Positions 1-12,600 of a stretch of DNA of 64,000 nucleotides are shown in pieces. Every line of letters starts with the position of its first letter. The stretch's first letter is position 1. Both the position numbers and the translations under genes were made by a program. Origin of the DNA: Aquila chrysaetos chrysaetos (taxonomy: Eukaryota > Chordata > Aves > Accipitriformes > Accipitridae); NCBI RefSeq assembly GCF_900496995.4, contig NC_044029.1, positions 15,624,001 through 15,688,000 on the forward strand. Direction: 5' to 3'. The notes under the pieces were generated by a model. The model saw nothing but the letters and a program-made list of their open reading frames with translations, did not search any database and was not told the origin of the DNA.

Positions 1-3000
1 TGTGTCTCAGAAAACGTGAGACAGTTACTTGCACATGAAATGTCTGGTTTAACTTGACACGTGAGGTTGAAGCCTCCAAAACAGGGAGCTGCTCAACCTT
101 GACGTCACGCTCTCATTTTTAATCTGCCAACGATCCAATTGTTACATGACAAGGACTTGTGGGCAGCAACTGGGAACACAAAACAAATCCGTGACCAGGA
201 CTCCGATCCTGCGAATTGGTAAAAGACCACAGGTTTTCCTCGTTTTGGTAATACCCTTGTATGAGTCATCTGCCCTAGCTTTGGTGCCAGAAAACTAGCC
301 AGCAAAGCCCGAGGTGCTGCTCAGAGGCCCCCGCAGAGCCCGTCTCTCGCTCCGTCGGCAGCGAGGATGCTAGGCAGACGAGGGGAGGTGTCCTCTGAGG
401 GTCCGGTCCCTCCATCAGCCCCGGGGATGAGGACACGCTCAGACATCCGACCTCCAGCGGTCCGTGGTTGGGCGTGACAAATCCCAGGTGTGGACTTCAG
501 GGTGTTACGTTGCTCATGGGTCAAGCTACTGGCAAGAGAAAGAACCAGAAACAAGCAGCTTTGTCTGTGCCGTTTTACTTTGGAAACCTCTTGGCAGTAA
601 GAATGTAAATTTTGATTTCCTTTTTCATTTCTTAACAGTTTTCCATCGGTACTTTTTACACTACTTGCAGTTATGAACTTCGGTTTATGTTGGTAACGCG
701 GTGACATTGGAAATGAATAAATAATAAAGAATGTGTTTTAGGTGAGATGAACATGTGAGGTTTCTCTGAAAATAGGAAGAAGGGAGCAACTCATCTTTTC
801 TACACTTCTGAAAAGTAAAACAGAGAATTTCTTAGAGCTGCAGTGTGAAGTTTTGGCTGGGAGGATTAGGTTTATGCCGTAACCTCATTATCAGAACCGA
901 GACAAGAGAGAGGTTGCATATTGATAAATTATCTCCTGATCTTTGCTGTGTCGTTACAGGTGTATATGATAAATAAAATGTTTGTTTTTCAGAAGTGACA
1001 GCTTAGTAAAAATAAACCTCAGTAAGTTCAGAGGTTTGGTCAAACTTTTCAGACTCGGGATACTTTTCAGGGCTTGCCTGCAAGTTTTGAAACAGGTTGG
1101 CTGAATATCAGAGCAACAAATCTTCTGATTTTTATGGAACTGCTAAGCTGAATGAAGGGAAATCTGCTAGAAAAATGCTCCTTCCCAAGGAAAGGAATTC
1201 TCCTGTGGAAAAATTTGCTTTCAAATAATCTAATCTAAACCTGGAAATGTGAGGAAACATTTTACAACCCCTGAAGAGCTTATTTGGTGTCTGGGATTGC
1301 ATCAAAATCCACTAAAGTTTGCAGTGAGACTGATAGAAGCTTCTTCCCAAATGGGTACAAGTACTGAAATTTTTTATTAGAAATGGGAAAAAAGTAATTA
1401 AAATCAAGGCTGCCATGTGATTTTCCCAGGCCATACAAAAGGATATAAATTTAACCTCTTTCTGCTTTTGTAACAAATACAAATAATCAGAATAATGATT
1501 GCAAAGGAATTTTTTTTCCTTTTTTTGTATCACATAGTAGCTCTGAAGCTTTGATTAGGACTGGAAGCCTTTTTGCATTGGAATTTGTTTTTCCCAGTTG
1601 GCAGAAAATGGGTTTTGTGAAGAAATTAATGCTTTTGCTGCTTTTCTACATAAGTGTTGATTTTCTCCTGGAAACTCAAAAACTGGAAAGCCCAGTACAG
1701 GTACTAAATTAAAAAAAAAAAAAAGTTTTCATTCATTGTTCACTGGAAACCATGGGTCTATATTTTAAAAAATGAAAAGTAGGTATTTTCATATGGAGAA
1801 CATCAACAACTTTCTAATTCATTTCACTCCCACAAGCATATTAGATGATTTAGACTTTTGTCACAGTTACAAAATTAATCGGATGTATGGGAGTTTGTGA
1901 AGTCAATGCTCAGGTCTCTAACTGTAATTTTGCACATAAGGATTCCTTAAAAACTTTACTAAATCTACAGGTATTAAGAGATGGAATATTTCTGATTTGT
2001 TTAAGAAGTTCTTAAAGAAGGTGTTAGTTAAAATATCTCTTCCATAATTGAAAACATTGTGCATGTTTTTATGTATTGTGCTACAGACTAAGTGAAGAGT
2101 AAAGCCTAAAAATAAGCTAAAGAATGAAACTTCAGACAAGCAAGCTATCCAAAGGTAGATATAACCAGTATTTTACTTCTTCCTAAGTTTCTAAAATAAA
2201 TTACAAATAATATAGGAAACGTGAACTTCATTATTATCTCCTTCATTTCTAGAACTAACAACCACCATCACCATTAACATCTGCTGAATAAGATTTAATT
2301 ATGTTAATTGCAGTAAGCAATGCTATCTTTTAGATGGTAACACAAAGTTTCCCCATTGTTTTAATTGGAAACACTCTCAAAATTTCCCTGATCTGAAGTG
2401 AAAATCTCAATGCATATTTTGACATGTGGCATCTGTTCTTCCTCTCTAAGTGCTACTTATATTTTGTGATATTTTATTTTTCTATAACTTTTAGGAGTCT
2501 TTACAATACAATCTCTTTTTCTTAAATGAACCTCTCATGGGTAATTTATTATTCGACTCCTATATCTTCTCTAGCAAAAAAGTGCCAGATGGGATCATAT
2601 CTGATAATTAAATAAGTAAATTTTCCACAAAGCATGACCCTACTGATGAGATTCATTGAAAGCACCACTTCACAAAGGCGGCAGGTACACAGTGGGAAGC
2701 GGAGAAGTCCAGAGACATGAAGGGGTTGTTGAACAAAAGCTGGGGAGATGGCACCAGGGCCCCAATCTCTGACTGAAGGTCACAGACTTCTCAGGGCTTG
2801 AGGACTACTTCCAAGGGAAACGTAGCTGAGGGAAGCACCTTTATTACCAATAGGTTTAAGTTCACCAGAGGGAGAATGACACCTCCAATGGAAAAATGCT
2901 CTGGAACATCATCTTGTTGGCTACTGCACTGTTGCTTCCCTCGCTTTTATCCTCTGGTGCTACCACTGGAGAATCAAGGTCACAGCCATTCTGCGGCAGG

Positions 3001-4850
3001 CAGTCCGACTATTGAAATACACTGCAAACAAACATTTCCTGCACAGTTTTGGTTTTTTGTTTGTTCGTTTGTTTGTTTTTTTCTTTTTTAAATGAAAGAC
3101 TATTCTTGCCAGTAAAGATCAACTATAATGATTTTTCTTAATGTAGTTTGTTTTGCTGCATGCCATTAACATGGCCATGCCAGCCGAAAGATTCAATGCC
3201 AGTATTGTTCACCAGCATCTGGTTAGGTTTCTTACACCCCTGTACGTCCTAACTTATCATTGTAGTTTCTGAATATTGTCCAGAAATTCTATTTCATTAC
3301 TATTTTAAATTACATTTCAAAATTTGTTTCTCACAGGATACAGCCACCTCTGAACAGTCTGCTCAATTCGTGTCTTAAATAATGTTTTTTTCCAACACCA
3401 GGAAACATTTCCAGGATGGAGGCTGTAGTTTCTGCAGCTTCACAGTCTTCTAGCCCAGCTCCCAGTTGACATCATTACTGATAGTGCTATATGGGCACCC
3501 TGTATTGGCATTGCCAAGATGCTGAGGGATGTCCTGGGTTGAGAGAACAGAGGGGAGAAACCTTTAAAAATTACTTTTGAAAAGAGAAGCAAGCAAGAAG
3601 GGTAAAAAAAATCAGGGGGAGAGAGAAAACTGGAAAATGGTGCACAAAGGTAGAAGGAGAGAGAAGCTTTTCTGTATAAGAGTGGTGCCATGCAAACCGA
3701 CGCACTTCTACCCGCCTAGCTGCTGTGGGCATCCTCTGACCCCAGAACCAGGCCCAGGTTTCCATCCAGTTTGCCTTTTTTTTTTTTTTTTTTTCCATAA
3801 TTTTAGTACAACCTTTTTATAAAGCCATGATGAAATTACAAGAAAAAGCAGGTCACAGACTCTTGAACAGTCTTCTATGTCGTAAGAGAAAATGAAGAGT
3901 TTGGAATAGCCGCTTGCCTACGTGGGCAAGCTGAGCTGTCTGTTATTGCCGAGCACATCCGTACGCCTTGCAGTAATACCGCTGTACAGGGGTTTCCTGG
4001 TGTGAGTTTGGTGATAGCAGACGAACGTTTTCTAAAGAGTTTGGGGACTGAATCACTGTTGTTAAGTGAGATCACTTGACTGGTTGATGGGAACAATGTG
4101 AACATGCTCAAACAGGTTTTCATATCTCTTTCTTTCATAATCTTTTTTTCTCAAACACAAGACTCCAAGAATGTGACTAGTAAAGGCTGTATGCATAAAG
4201 GTTTTATGTCAAATTCAAATCCTTGTCTAGCCATGAAGTGATTACTGATTTTTAATTACACAGCTGGAGACATTTGAAAAGCATCTTGAGACATTCAGGG
4301 AGTGCTGAGCATTCTTTCAAAGCAGCTAATTGTTGGCCATAAAAATTACAACTGCTTTGAAAACTTAAACTGTTGTCTGTTAGGCAAAATTTTACTTTTA
4401 GTACCTTGGTGATTTCAAACTGGACCCTGAATATACTCTGTAATCTGTCTCTGAAAAGACTGAATGTGCTGAGACCTTCCTATCAGATGGCTGAAGTAAA
4501 ACCAGCTTGACAGACAATTGTCGGCCATCTGTCACCAAAGTGAAACACAGAACCAGGACAGTAGCACAGGGAGATCCACCACTGGAACCAGTCTGTGTCG
4601 TTTCTTGAAGATGAGAGCAAAGTAACTGTATGTTTTATAGCAATTCACATTTGAGGCTTATTCAAAAGGTGTTACTCATAAAGTGCAAAGAGATGCAAAT
4701 GCCCAGAGGAAATGTAATTGGGTTTGGTTTGGGGGTTTTTTGGTTTTTTTTTTGGTTGGTTTGTCTTTTTCATCTAGGTTTGAGTCTGATTTCTGCTTTA
4801 CTTAATGCCTTAACATTTTTATGAAGTTTGTCTAAGGCATAGAGTGAAAA
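1..4850. other. Intergenic DNA upstream of IL26, no gene recognised
   Basis: AT-rich sequence with stop codons in all frames. The open frames present are short and lack family motifs. T/G-rich simple tracts occur around 3045-3090, 3776-3796 (poly-T) and 4719-4770. A short signal-peptide-like frame starts at 2897 and is discussed as a finding. IL22 would be expected on this side of IL26 by synteny, but no IL22-like exon was recognised. Confidence 0.6.
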
Positions 4851-4857
4851 AATTCTG

Positions 4858-5330
4858 GTTGTGGTGGATATGTGGCCCTGGTGGTGGAGGACCACAGAGC
4901 TAATTAAGGGACTGGAGCATCTTTCATCTGATGAGAGGCAGCGAGAGTTGGGACTGTTCCACCTGGAGAAGAGAAAGGTCAGGGAAATCTTATCAATGTG
5001 TATAAATACCTGAGGGAAGAGGGGGGTGGGTAAAGAAGAGAGCCAGGCTCCTCTCAGTGGTGCCCAGTGGCAGGACAAGAGGCAATAGGCACAAATTAAA
5101 ATGCATGAAATTCCATCTGAACGCAATAAGACAGTTTTTTACCATGACGGTGACCAAACATTGGCACAGGTTGCCCAGAGAGGTTGTGGGATCCCATTTT
5201 TGGAGATATTCAAAACCCAACTGGGCACAGCCCTGGGCAACTGGCTCTAAGTGGCCGTGGTTGAGCAGAAGGGTTGGACAAGATGACATCCAGAGATCCC
5301 TTCCAACCTCAGCCTTTGTTGTTCATCAAC
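4858..5330 (+). mobile_element. CR1 LINE 3'-end fragment
   Basis: A 5'-truncated copy of a chicken-repeat-1 (CR1) non-LTR retrotransposon in sense orientation. Recognisable CR1 3' landmarks appear in order: the 'gaccacagagctaattaag' and 'cacctggagaagagaaagg' region, then 'gtggcaggacaagaggcaa', 'ggcacaggttgcccagagag', and 'gggttggacaagatgac' followed by 'tcccttccaacctcagcc'. The terminal ATTCTRTG octamer repeats have decayed. CR1 is the dominant LINE of birds. Open frames inside it are remnants and not host genes. Confidence 0.88.
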
Positions 5331-8300
5331 AAAATCAGTCGAGGTGCACCCAGACAGGCAGCATGTAGTGTGGGTGTGTCATGGGAATAAGTGTAGTGAT
5401 TTTGTGTTTAGGGATGAGAAAGACACCCAACTGACATCCAATCCTAGGCATCCAATGTTTTTAGTCTTCTTGACACTGTCCCAGTTTCAGTTATGTAGGG
5501 TTTTTCCTAACCAGAGCAGTGTATGTACAATATTCAAGCAGGAGCTGCTAGTACCATCTGTTCATGCTATTCTGTTCCCCTGCCTTTTATGACTGTTGAA
5601 GCTGATGGCAGTGAATTGTCGGGTGCCTATGTGCTGAGTTTGCATGGGCGATTTAAGTACCCATGTCTGAAAAACTGGCTAATAATTGTTCAGTAATTGT
5701 ACAAAATCTATAGCAGCTCCAAAGGTTCCTATTATAATAATAGAAAGTTACAAGAAACAGTGTTTAAGCACTGGTGGGTATTTTGTGCTTACCTATGTGC
5801 CTATGTTCATTACAACCATGTTCAGAAAATTGCAGAATCCATTTTGGATGCTAGGAGTTGCTCCACTCCAAACTTTTCTCTTCAATGGAGGCACTAGGGT
5901 ATCTCAATTTTTTATGTATGTCCTACAGCAGTATTGTCACCATCATTTTTTGGAAAATCTCACTAGACTTCATTGTTACTCATCAAATCACATTTCTGAG
6001 CACAAATACTGCAGTTCTTCATGTAGACCTATTATTTTTCAGAAGACCAAAGTGAATTAAACAGGATAAGGGAAAAAAAGAAATAGTAGAGAATTGTCTT
6101 AAGAGACAGCATAACATTAGCAGCAGCTAAGCAAATATGACTAACATTTATAGGAAGTGCACGACTAATTTAGTTCTAGTTATACTAACAGGAAATAAAA
6201 TAAACAGAAAACGTGAAAGGTGAGAAGATTCAGAATTAAGAAACCAGATGAGGCTTTTTATGGATGGAGATCAGAAAGCCAATTAAGCTGCAAAACAACC
6301 AGTAGATATGAGTGTTACCTTAAATAGACTAACGGAACTTTGCAGCAGTAGTAAATATATCTGTTCATTCTACATAGATCAAGAGGGTATAATATTAATA
6401 ATATCTACTGAACTCATATAGATCAAGACAATTCCATGGTTCACAATAAGACGGTGAAGAAACTATCTTCTCCAGACTGGTGGTCTCCTGCACTCATGTG
6501 GAGCTTGGGCCACACAGAGCCTTCTTTGAAACTTAGTCCCTAGCCAGGGTAAATCAGGCAAGATTTTCTTCTCTAATAAGCTGGCTACTCTGTTAGTTTT
6601 TCTTATTCTTCTTAGCTATTTTCTTTCTCTTTCATTCTCATGATCATAAACTTTACACATTTTGTATTAATGTAACACATGAACTTTGCATGTGTAATCA
6701 GTATTGTATTGTTCCTTAAGTATTCGCTGATACTGTACATTTAAAATTTTCTGTATGCAGACAGCCCATTTTCTATGGGGCAAGCTCCTTGAATTCCTGT
6801 CATTCCTAGCCTAGGTCTGGAAGTCAACATGCTTGGTGGTGTGTTTTGTTGTTGTCCTCAGACTGGCTCTGGATATCAGGTCCACTGCCCATACAAACCT
6901 TTGCAGATCTTTTCTGTCTTCATGGCTAAAAGGGCTGGAGTCCCTGAATTCATTTCTTCCTCTGCTTCATATAAATTTAAAATACTGAAAAATACCGGTT
7001 CTTCGGTATGCTATATTATTTATACCGTAATTATGTCTGAGTGCCAAAGTGGCACTAAAATCCAGTGTACAAAGCGTTACAGGAGACCCCAAAAGAAAAG
7101 ACCACCTTTGTTCTGAACGAGTAACAGATGAGAACGTTAAAGAATATTGGCTATTCTCTGATTAGCAATTAAGTCAGCATATCAAAAAAGGTGGAAGTGT
7201 AACTGATTTTACAGGACTGGATAGTAAATGGTACCCACCATCCTTCTGTGACAGGGAAGATAGGAAAGCCCTATTTCCTTTTTATTTATTCATTTATTTT
7301 AAAATATGGTGACCATGCATCTGCATCCATTTCTACCCTTTTACACCGCTCAGTTGAAAAGTTAGCGCATTCAGTGAGGTGTTAGCTGATTCATGTGCGG
7401 AGGTCTCTAGAGCCCAACGCAACAGTGTCACTGCTACAGCCCTCTAAGCATGGGGATAGGAGCTCACAGAACAGACAAAATGAAACTTGTGGGCTCAAGG
7501 GTTTTCCAGCAACATCAGAAGTTTCAGCGGTGTTGAAAATTATTGATTTTCTTGTGAAAAGCCATTACAGACTGGTGACATGACCCATTTATTCCATTTA
7601 GAGGAAAACTGTTGACCAGGGAGTACCACGCCTTGGGGAACCCAAGGCAGTTTTGCATTCTGACTCTATTCTTGCTATTGCCCAAGATCCTCTCTTCTAG
7701 GAACAAACTAGGAGCAAGTGGCTAATCTGCTGTCCACATGCCTTGGACTCTGAAGTTTGGTGCAGCTCAGCTGGCAAGCCTGGCAGCATTTAGAGAGTTT
7801 AAGTACAGACCACAGTTCAAATGCACACTAAAATGCACATAGGGCCTCGGGTCTCCATCATCTCCACTTCCCAAAAGTATAAGCTCTCCTCCCCTTGTTG
7901 GTCCTCTTTGTCCCTGGACCCCATCAGCACTTCAGTGCTGGTGAAGCTACTGGGCTGTGTGGGTGGTCCTGGGGTAAAATGCATTTTCCAGAGCTGTTAT
8001 AGGTGGGATCTTTGAAGATGGATGTGCATCCAGCTTGGCCTGAAGGCTGCATGCGTGTTTGTTTGTGTAAATGGCCAGTGGGATCAAGGCTGGGTGAGTT
8101 TATTATCCAGCTCATCTCATCCTTCTTCCTTCCAAAGCCAGCTCACGCCCCTGCCATGGATGCGCTGGTGGTGCCATAGAGGGACATAGAGCTCTGCTGC
8201 TGGCTCTGGCCACTCAAGGTCCCTTTGGGTGGTATCAGTGGTAGTTTAAATAATTTTCTCTGATCTGTTTAAGCCCTTCTATGTTGCTCTTGAAACATTA

Positions 8301-9509
8301 AAGGAATAAAAAACTCTCTCCTGGGTGAACATTTCAAGAGCTTGCTTTTACTTCCAACAAAAATGGTACCACTGTAGGCTGAAGTATTGCTATGCTGGAC
8401 CAAAAACTGCTTTCCCCCCCTTCTTGCATACACCAGTCCCAGGATTCTTGACATTTGACTTGCATCCTTCCTTGACTTAACAGCCTCACATTGCTGGTGT
8501 CACTTCAGCATTTCCAAGTCTATCCTTGGTGTAATGTTTCTTGCGTGTCTGGAGGGGTACCCGAGAATCCCTCACGATTTGGCTGTCTCAGAAACAGGCC
8601 AGGGACATAGACTGCCCAATCCCTGTTTGAGCATCTCTGTAGAAGAGTGACCATCTGACTTTATGGTTTTACTTTTACCACATCCATGGTGGGTATGCTG
8701 GGACCTTGCACGTTATTTCCCAGTGCCCATGGCTCTTAGTGGGCTCATCAGGCAACCTGATAGCCAGGCGTGCCCCGGTCCTTGAGCAGAGCCCTCCCTG
8801 CAGCCCTCCTTTTCACACTAAATAGCCTGCTGCTTCTACAGGGGCAAATCCTGCCCTGGCAAAAGACTAATCACAGACATTAAAATAGGCAGCGAATTCC
8901 TTTGCTACCAGCTGCTGTACCCCTGAAAGAAAACACTTCTCAAAGGCTGGACAGTGAAGTTTTAAAGGCAGTGCAGTCCAACTTCCTTATAGGTAACTGA
9001 TTTTTCTAATGCTTCTTAGTGTAAATTAGCAAAGATTTTTTTCTTTCCAGGCCATTACCTTCCAGAAAAGTGCTGCCATAAGGTTTTGTGGAAAAATCAA
9101 AAAAAATTTCACACATTTGATATACTTTGTTACGAAACCAAACTAACCAGCTCAACTACTTTTTCCTCACTTGACCACCACTTAAATGAAAGAAGACTTC
9201 TCACATGAGAGGGAAGTTCTTCTTTCCTGGAAACCTTGACCCTGCTGCCAGTAAATATGGAGATATCGTTTAGAAAAACGTCACAGATGATTGTGGTCAA
9301 ATTTGTTGAAAGTGGAGCAAGATGTTTAAAAAAGCACAGCAACAATACTGATCAGCCAGCACATGAGCAATAGGTTATCTACGTGAGCATCTCAGTGCAG
9401 AAGCTGCTTTGAGGGTTAACAAAATTAGGTTAACCTCTGTCATCTAACCAGTCTTGCTGTATCACAAACGCTGGTGTGACTGTAGAGGCACGAAGATTTG
9501 GGAGAGAAG
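5331..9509. other. Intergenic DNA immediately upstream of IL26
   Basis: No gene, RNA or clear repeat recognised. The longest frames (for example 124 codons at 5686-6060 and 95 codons at 6829-7116) show no domain, no composition typical of coding sequence and no good splice context. The last few hundred bases should hold the IL26 promoter and 5'UTR, but no convincing TATA box was found close to the start codon. Confidence 0.5.
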
Positions 9510-9680
9510 ATGAAAGTATATTCTATTTTCAGATCTGGGCGTTTTTTAGTTCTGCTTTGTCTTTTCACTGTGGAAGGCAAAAAGTCACCTACGGGAAAGC
9601 ATACCTGCCGAAAAGGACTCCTCTCCCAAGTGACAGAGAACCTGTGTATCAAGGCAACTAGTTTAAAATCATCTGTTCCT
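9510..9680 (+). CDS. IL26: IL26 coding exon 1 (residues 1-57)
   Basis: Encodes the signal peptide and the N-terminal mature segment, including Cys33 and Cys46. It ends ...LKSSVP at the donor gtaagt (9681). Intron 1 is 372 bp. Confidence 0.92.
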
Positions 9681-12600
9681 GTAAGTTGATCCCACTAGTT
9701 GGAAAGTTTATTTTATTTATAGATGTTTCTTTACCAGCTTCATTACTGAGGACCTGAAGACTTCAATAAGCCGAATGATGTCTACAGTCCTGAGAGAGAG
9801 GGTAATGATGCTACTCCTGTAAAGATGGGAAAAAAGAAGATGCATAGAGCGGTGGGATGAGTTTGCCAAGGAGTTTGCCATGGAAGAAGTTTGCAGCTAG
9901 GCTGGGATTGGAAGACAGATTTGCTGAGTCCTCGTCCTACATCTGAATAAGATGATCGTGATTATTATTACTCCTAAGTATTGTACAAACCAGACTTAAA
10001 ACTCTGTCTCCCTTCCTCTGCTTAATTAATACTAGCACATTGTATTTTACAGAAGGATCTCATCAAGAACACAAGACTGCTTAAAAAGACAACAAAAATG
10101 CTTTTTATGGTAAGATTTATACTACTGGTTTTCCATTTTCTTACTTTGATTTTCCTTTGGTCAATAGAGATAAGAATGCGTGATCAAAAGGAATGACAGC
10201 TGACAAAAATCATTTGTGTTTAATTGGGAAGGACATTCTATTTATGAAAGCCATGCATTTAATGAAGTCCTCTGCTTAGAGGAAGAGTGTTATCTCTGCC
10301 CCATAGAAAGGGATATTCCCCTGGGATGAGGGGAGAGTTGAGTGTGGAACGGGGAGAAAGAGGTGGATTTGGAAAGCCTGGCTGTAGGCACTTCTCTCTA
10401 GGCAGTTGTAGTGGTGCTCTGCCAGGGGACTTGGGAGAGGGTGCAATCCCCCCCAGCAATACTTTCAGGCACCAGCCCATTCACAGGAGGACCAGGGCCA
10501 CCGCCACCCTCCCGGCCGCTGAGGCACCTTCTGCTGAGATTGTGCGGTACCGAGGATAGCCCAGGGATGCTGCAGGGCAGCCGGGACACCCAAGGAGCTG
10601 CTCTGGGCTTTGACCTCCACAGGTGCACTGGAAGAGGGTGATCAGGGTCCTCCAGTGCGATTCAGCATGGGAGTGAAACAGTAAACTTGGGGTGCCTCTT
10701 TGTAAGTAACTACAAGTGTGTGAGATATTTTAGCTTCCTTAATGCAGAGATCTAGTCAGCAGGGCCAACTGAGTCAGTTTATCCTGAAGTAGAGACCTAC
10801 TGGCCTTTCAGCTCCCCTGGATCTCATTGATTACCGTGGGAGTGAAGGCTCCTCGCTTGCCTGTGGGACCTACACATGGACACCTGCATCTGGGTGGCTT
10901 AATCTGCAGCTGCAGGTTGGTGGGAATTTCACACCTGATACTTGGTTCCATTGCCTAAAAATAGGCATATAGCCATTTGCGATACCTTTGGGTATCCAAG
11001 AGATCCCACAGGCCAGGCAGACATGACACAGGCTGTATAGGATGACTGGTCTCTTCTGGAGCAGCAGGTGGGGATGGGTGGGATACCCTACAGCATCTCG
11101 AATGGTATGGGACACCGACGAGGAGGAATGGAACAATGACACCCGTAATGACTCCTACAATTTGGCCAAGATGGTCTGACTTAACTCCCCAGTTTATCTT
11201 CCATTTATTCTTTGTGTGTAAAATAGATTTGTTGCTGTCACTTCTGTTCATGGTTAGTCTTACTAATACTCCTCTGGCTGCCAGCACAGCATCCTCCTGC
11301 CTTTCCTTCAGAATCCATAGGGGTACATTGAGCTGTTTAAAAAGAAAGGAAGAAATCCAATGGGATACTAAAATTAATGAAAATGTTTTTATTGATTGTA
11401 CACTTTCTAAACACACGAATTTTCATGAGGCTGAAGTTTTAGGCCAAAGTTGACTTGCAAGGTTTTCATTTCGCAACTCTTTACCTGTTTTGTTTTCAGA
11501 CAAACTGCAGTGTTCGAGATCAGCTCCTCTCCTTTTACGTGAAAAATGTTTTCAGTCATCTTGGAGTAGGAAGTGACAAGTTGTACATTACTAGTGCCTT
11601 CCAGGTCCTGCAAGCGAACATGAACGCCTGTGTGAGTATATTCCTGAGACCCAAACTAACTGTGTCCGGCTGAAAGGCTAGGGAAAGTTCTATCTCATTT
11701 TTTCAGCAGAGAGGGGTGATTCAGAGCCATGGTGTGCCCCACATCACAGAGGACCCAACTTCCCGAGGGCTTCCCCGCTGGGGCTGGGGAACTTTAACAC
11801 CGCTCATTTCCTCCCAGAGTGAGCTTGCGGGGAGCGGGCAAGGTGGTGGAGATACCGTGGAGAGAAGCCACTTCCCTGCTGATGGTGTTGCCTCGTGCTG
11901 CTTTCTCAGCACCAAAGCTGCAAAGAGATGGGGTAATCGCAGGGAGAAATGCGGCTTCTCAAGTTTCTGCGGTGTAACACTGGGTATACTTCCCTTCTTC
12001 AGCAGCATACCCACTGGACGTGTGTAATCTTTACTCACATGTCATCTCCACTCCTCCGTAATGAATTTTGAAAGAGCTGGTGGTGTCTCATGAGTAAGCA
12101 GGGACTGCAATTATGAAGCACATTGGGGCAGTTTCCATGTGTCGGCAATGCCCGCAGCTGGAGCAGGTTGTCAGGGAGTGATGCTGCCCACTGGCAAAAT
12201 GTCCCTAGAGTGGATCCAGGTGTCCCAGGGAAGAGGCACTTTTACCAACACCGTGTCATCATCCCACTCTGTAAATGACAACAGGACAGCAGATAAAGCA
12301 CACTTTTGCCCATGCAAATATGCATGCTAACATACTATGATGCTAAGACGACACTGTCACTTGCGGGTCATTTCTCTACTTGTCTTATTTTTAAGGGTAG
12401 ATGAGTAACAACAGGGTGTGCTTTAAAACTTTATGTCCTATGGCTATTTTTTTTCCTCCCCTAAACCTGCAGTCCTCACAAGTCACAGTGTCCCAAAAAG
12501 TGGAGCGTGACTTAGGGTGAAATATGGCTATGGATATCTAGGCAAATGTCTATAGTGATTTTAAAAAGCAAGGGCAGGATGAGAAGTCAATGAAATGTTA

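Noticed and set aside
4993..5368. Several frames near 5 kb as genes
   Set aside because: They lie inside a CR1 LINE fragment and are disrupted remnants.
9498..9509. Upstream in-frame TTG as the IL26 start
   Set aside because: The ATG at 9510 has a good context and starts the signal peptide directly. A non-ATG start is unnecessary.
10955..11416. 153-codon minus-strand frame as a gene
   Set aside because: It lies in IL26 intron 2, has no homologue I recognise and no promoter. Only a weak repeat hypothesis is kept.
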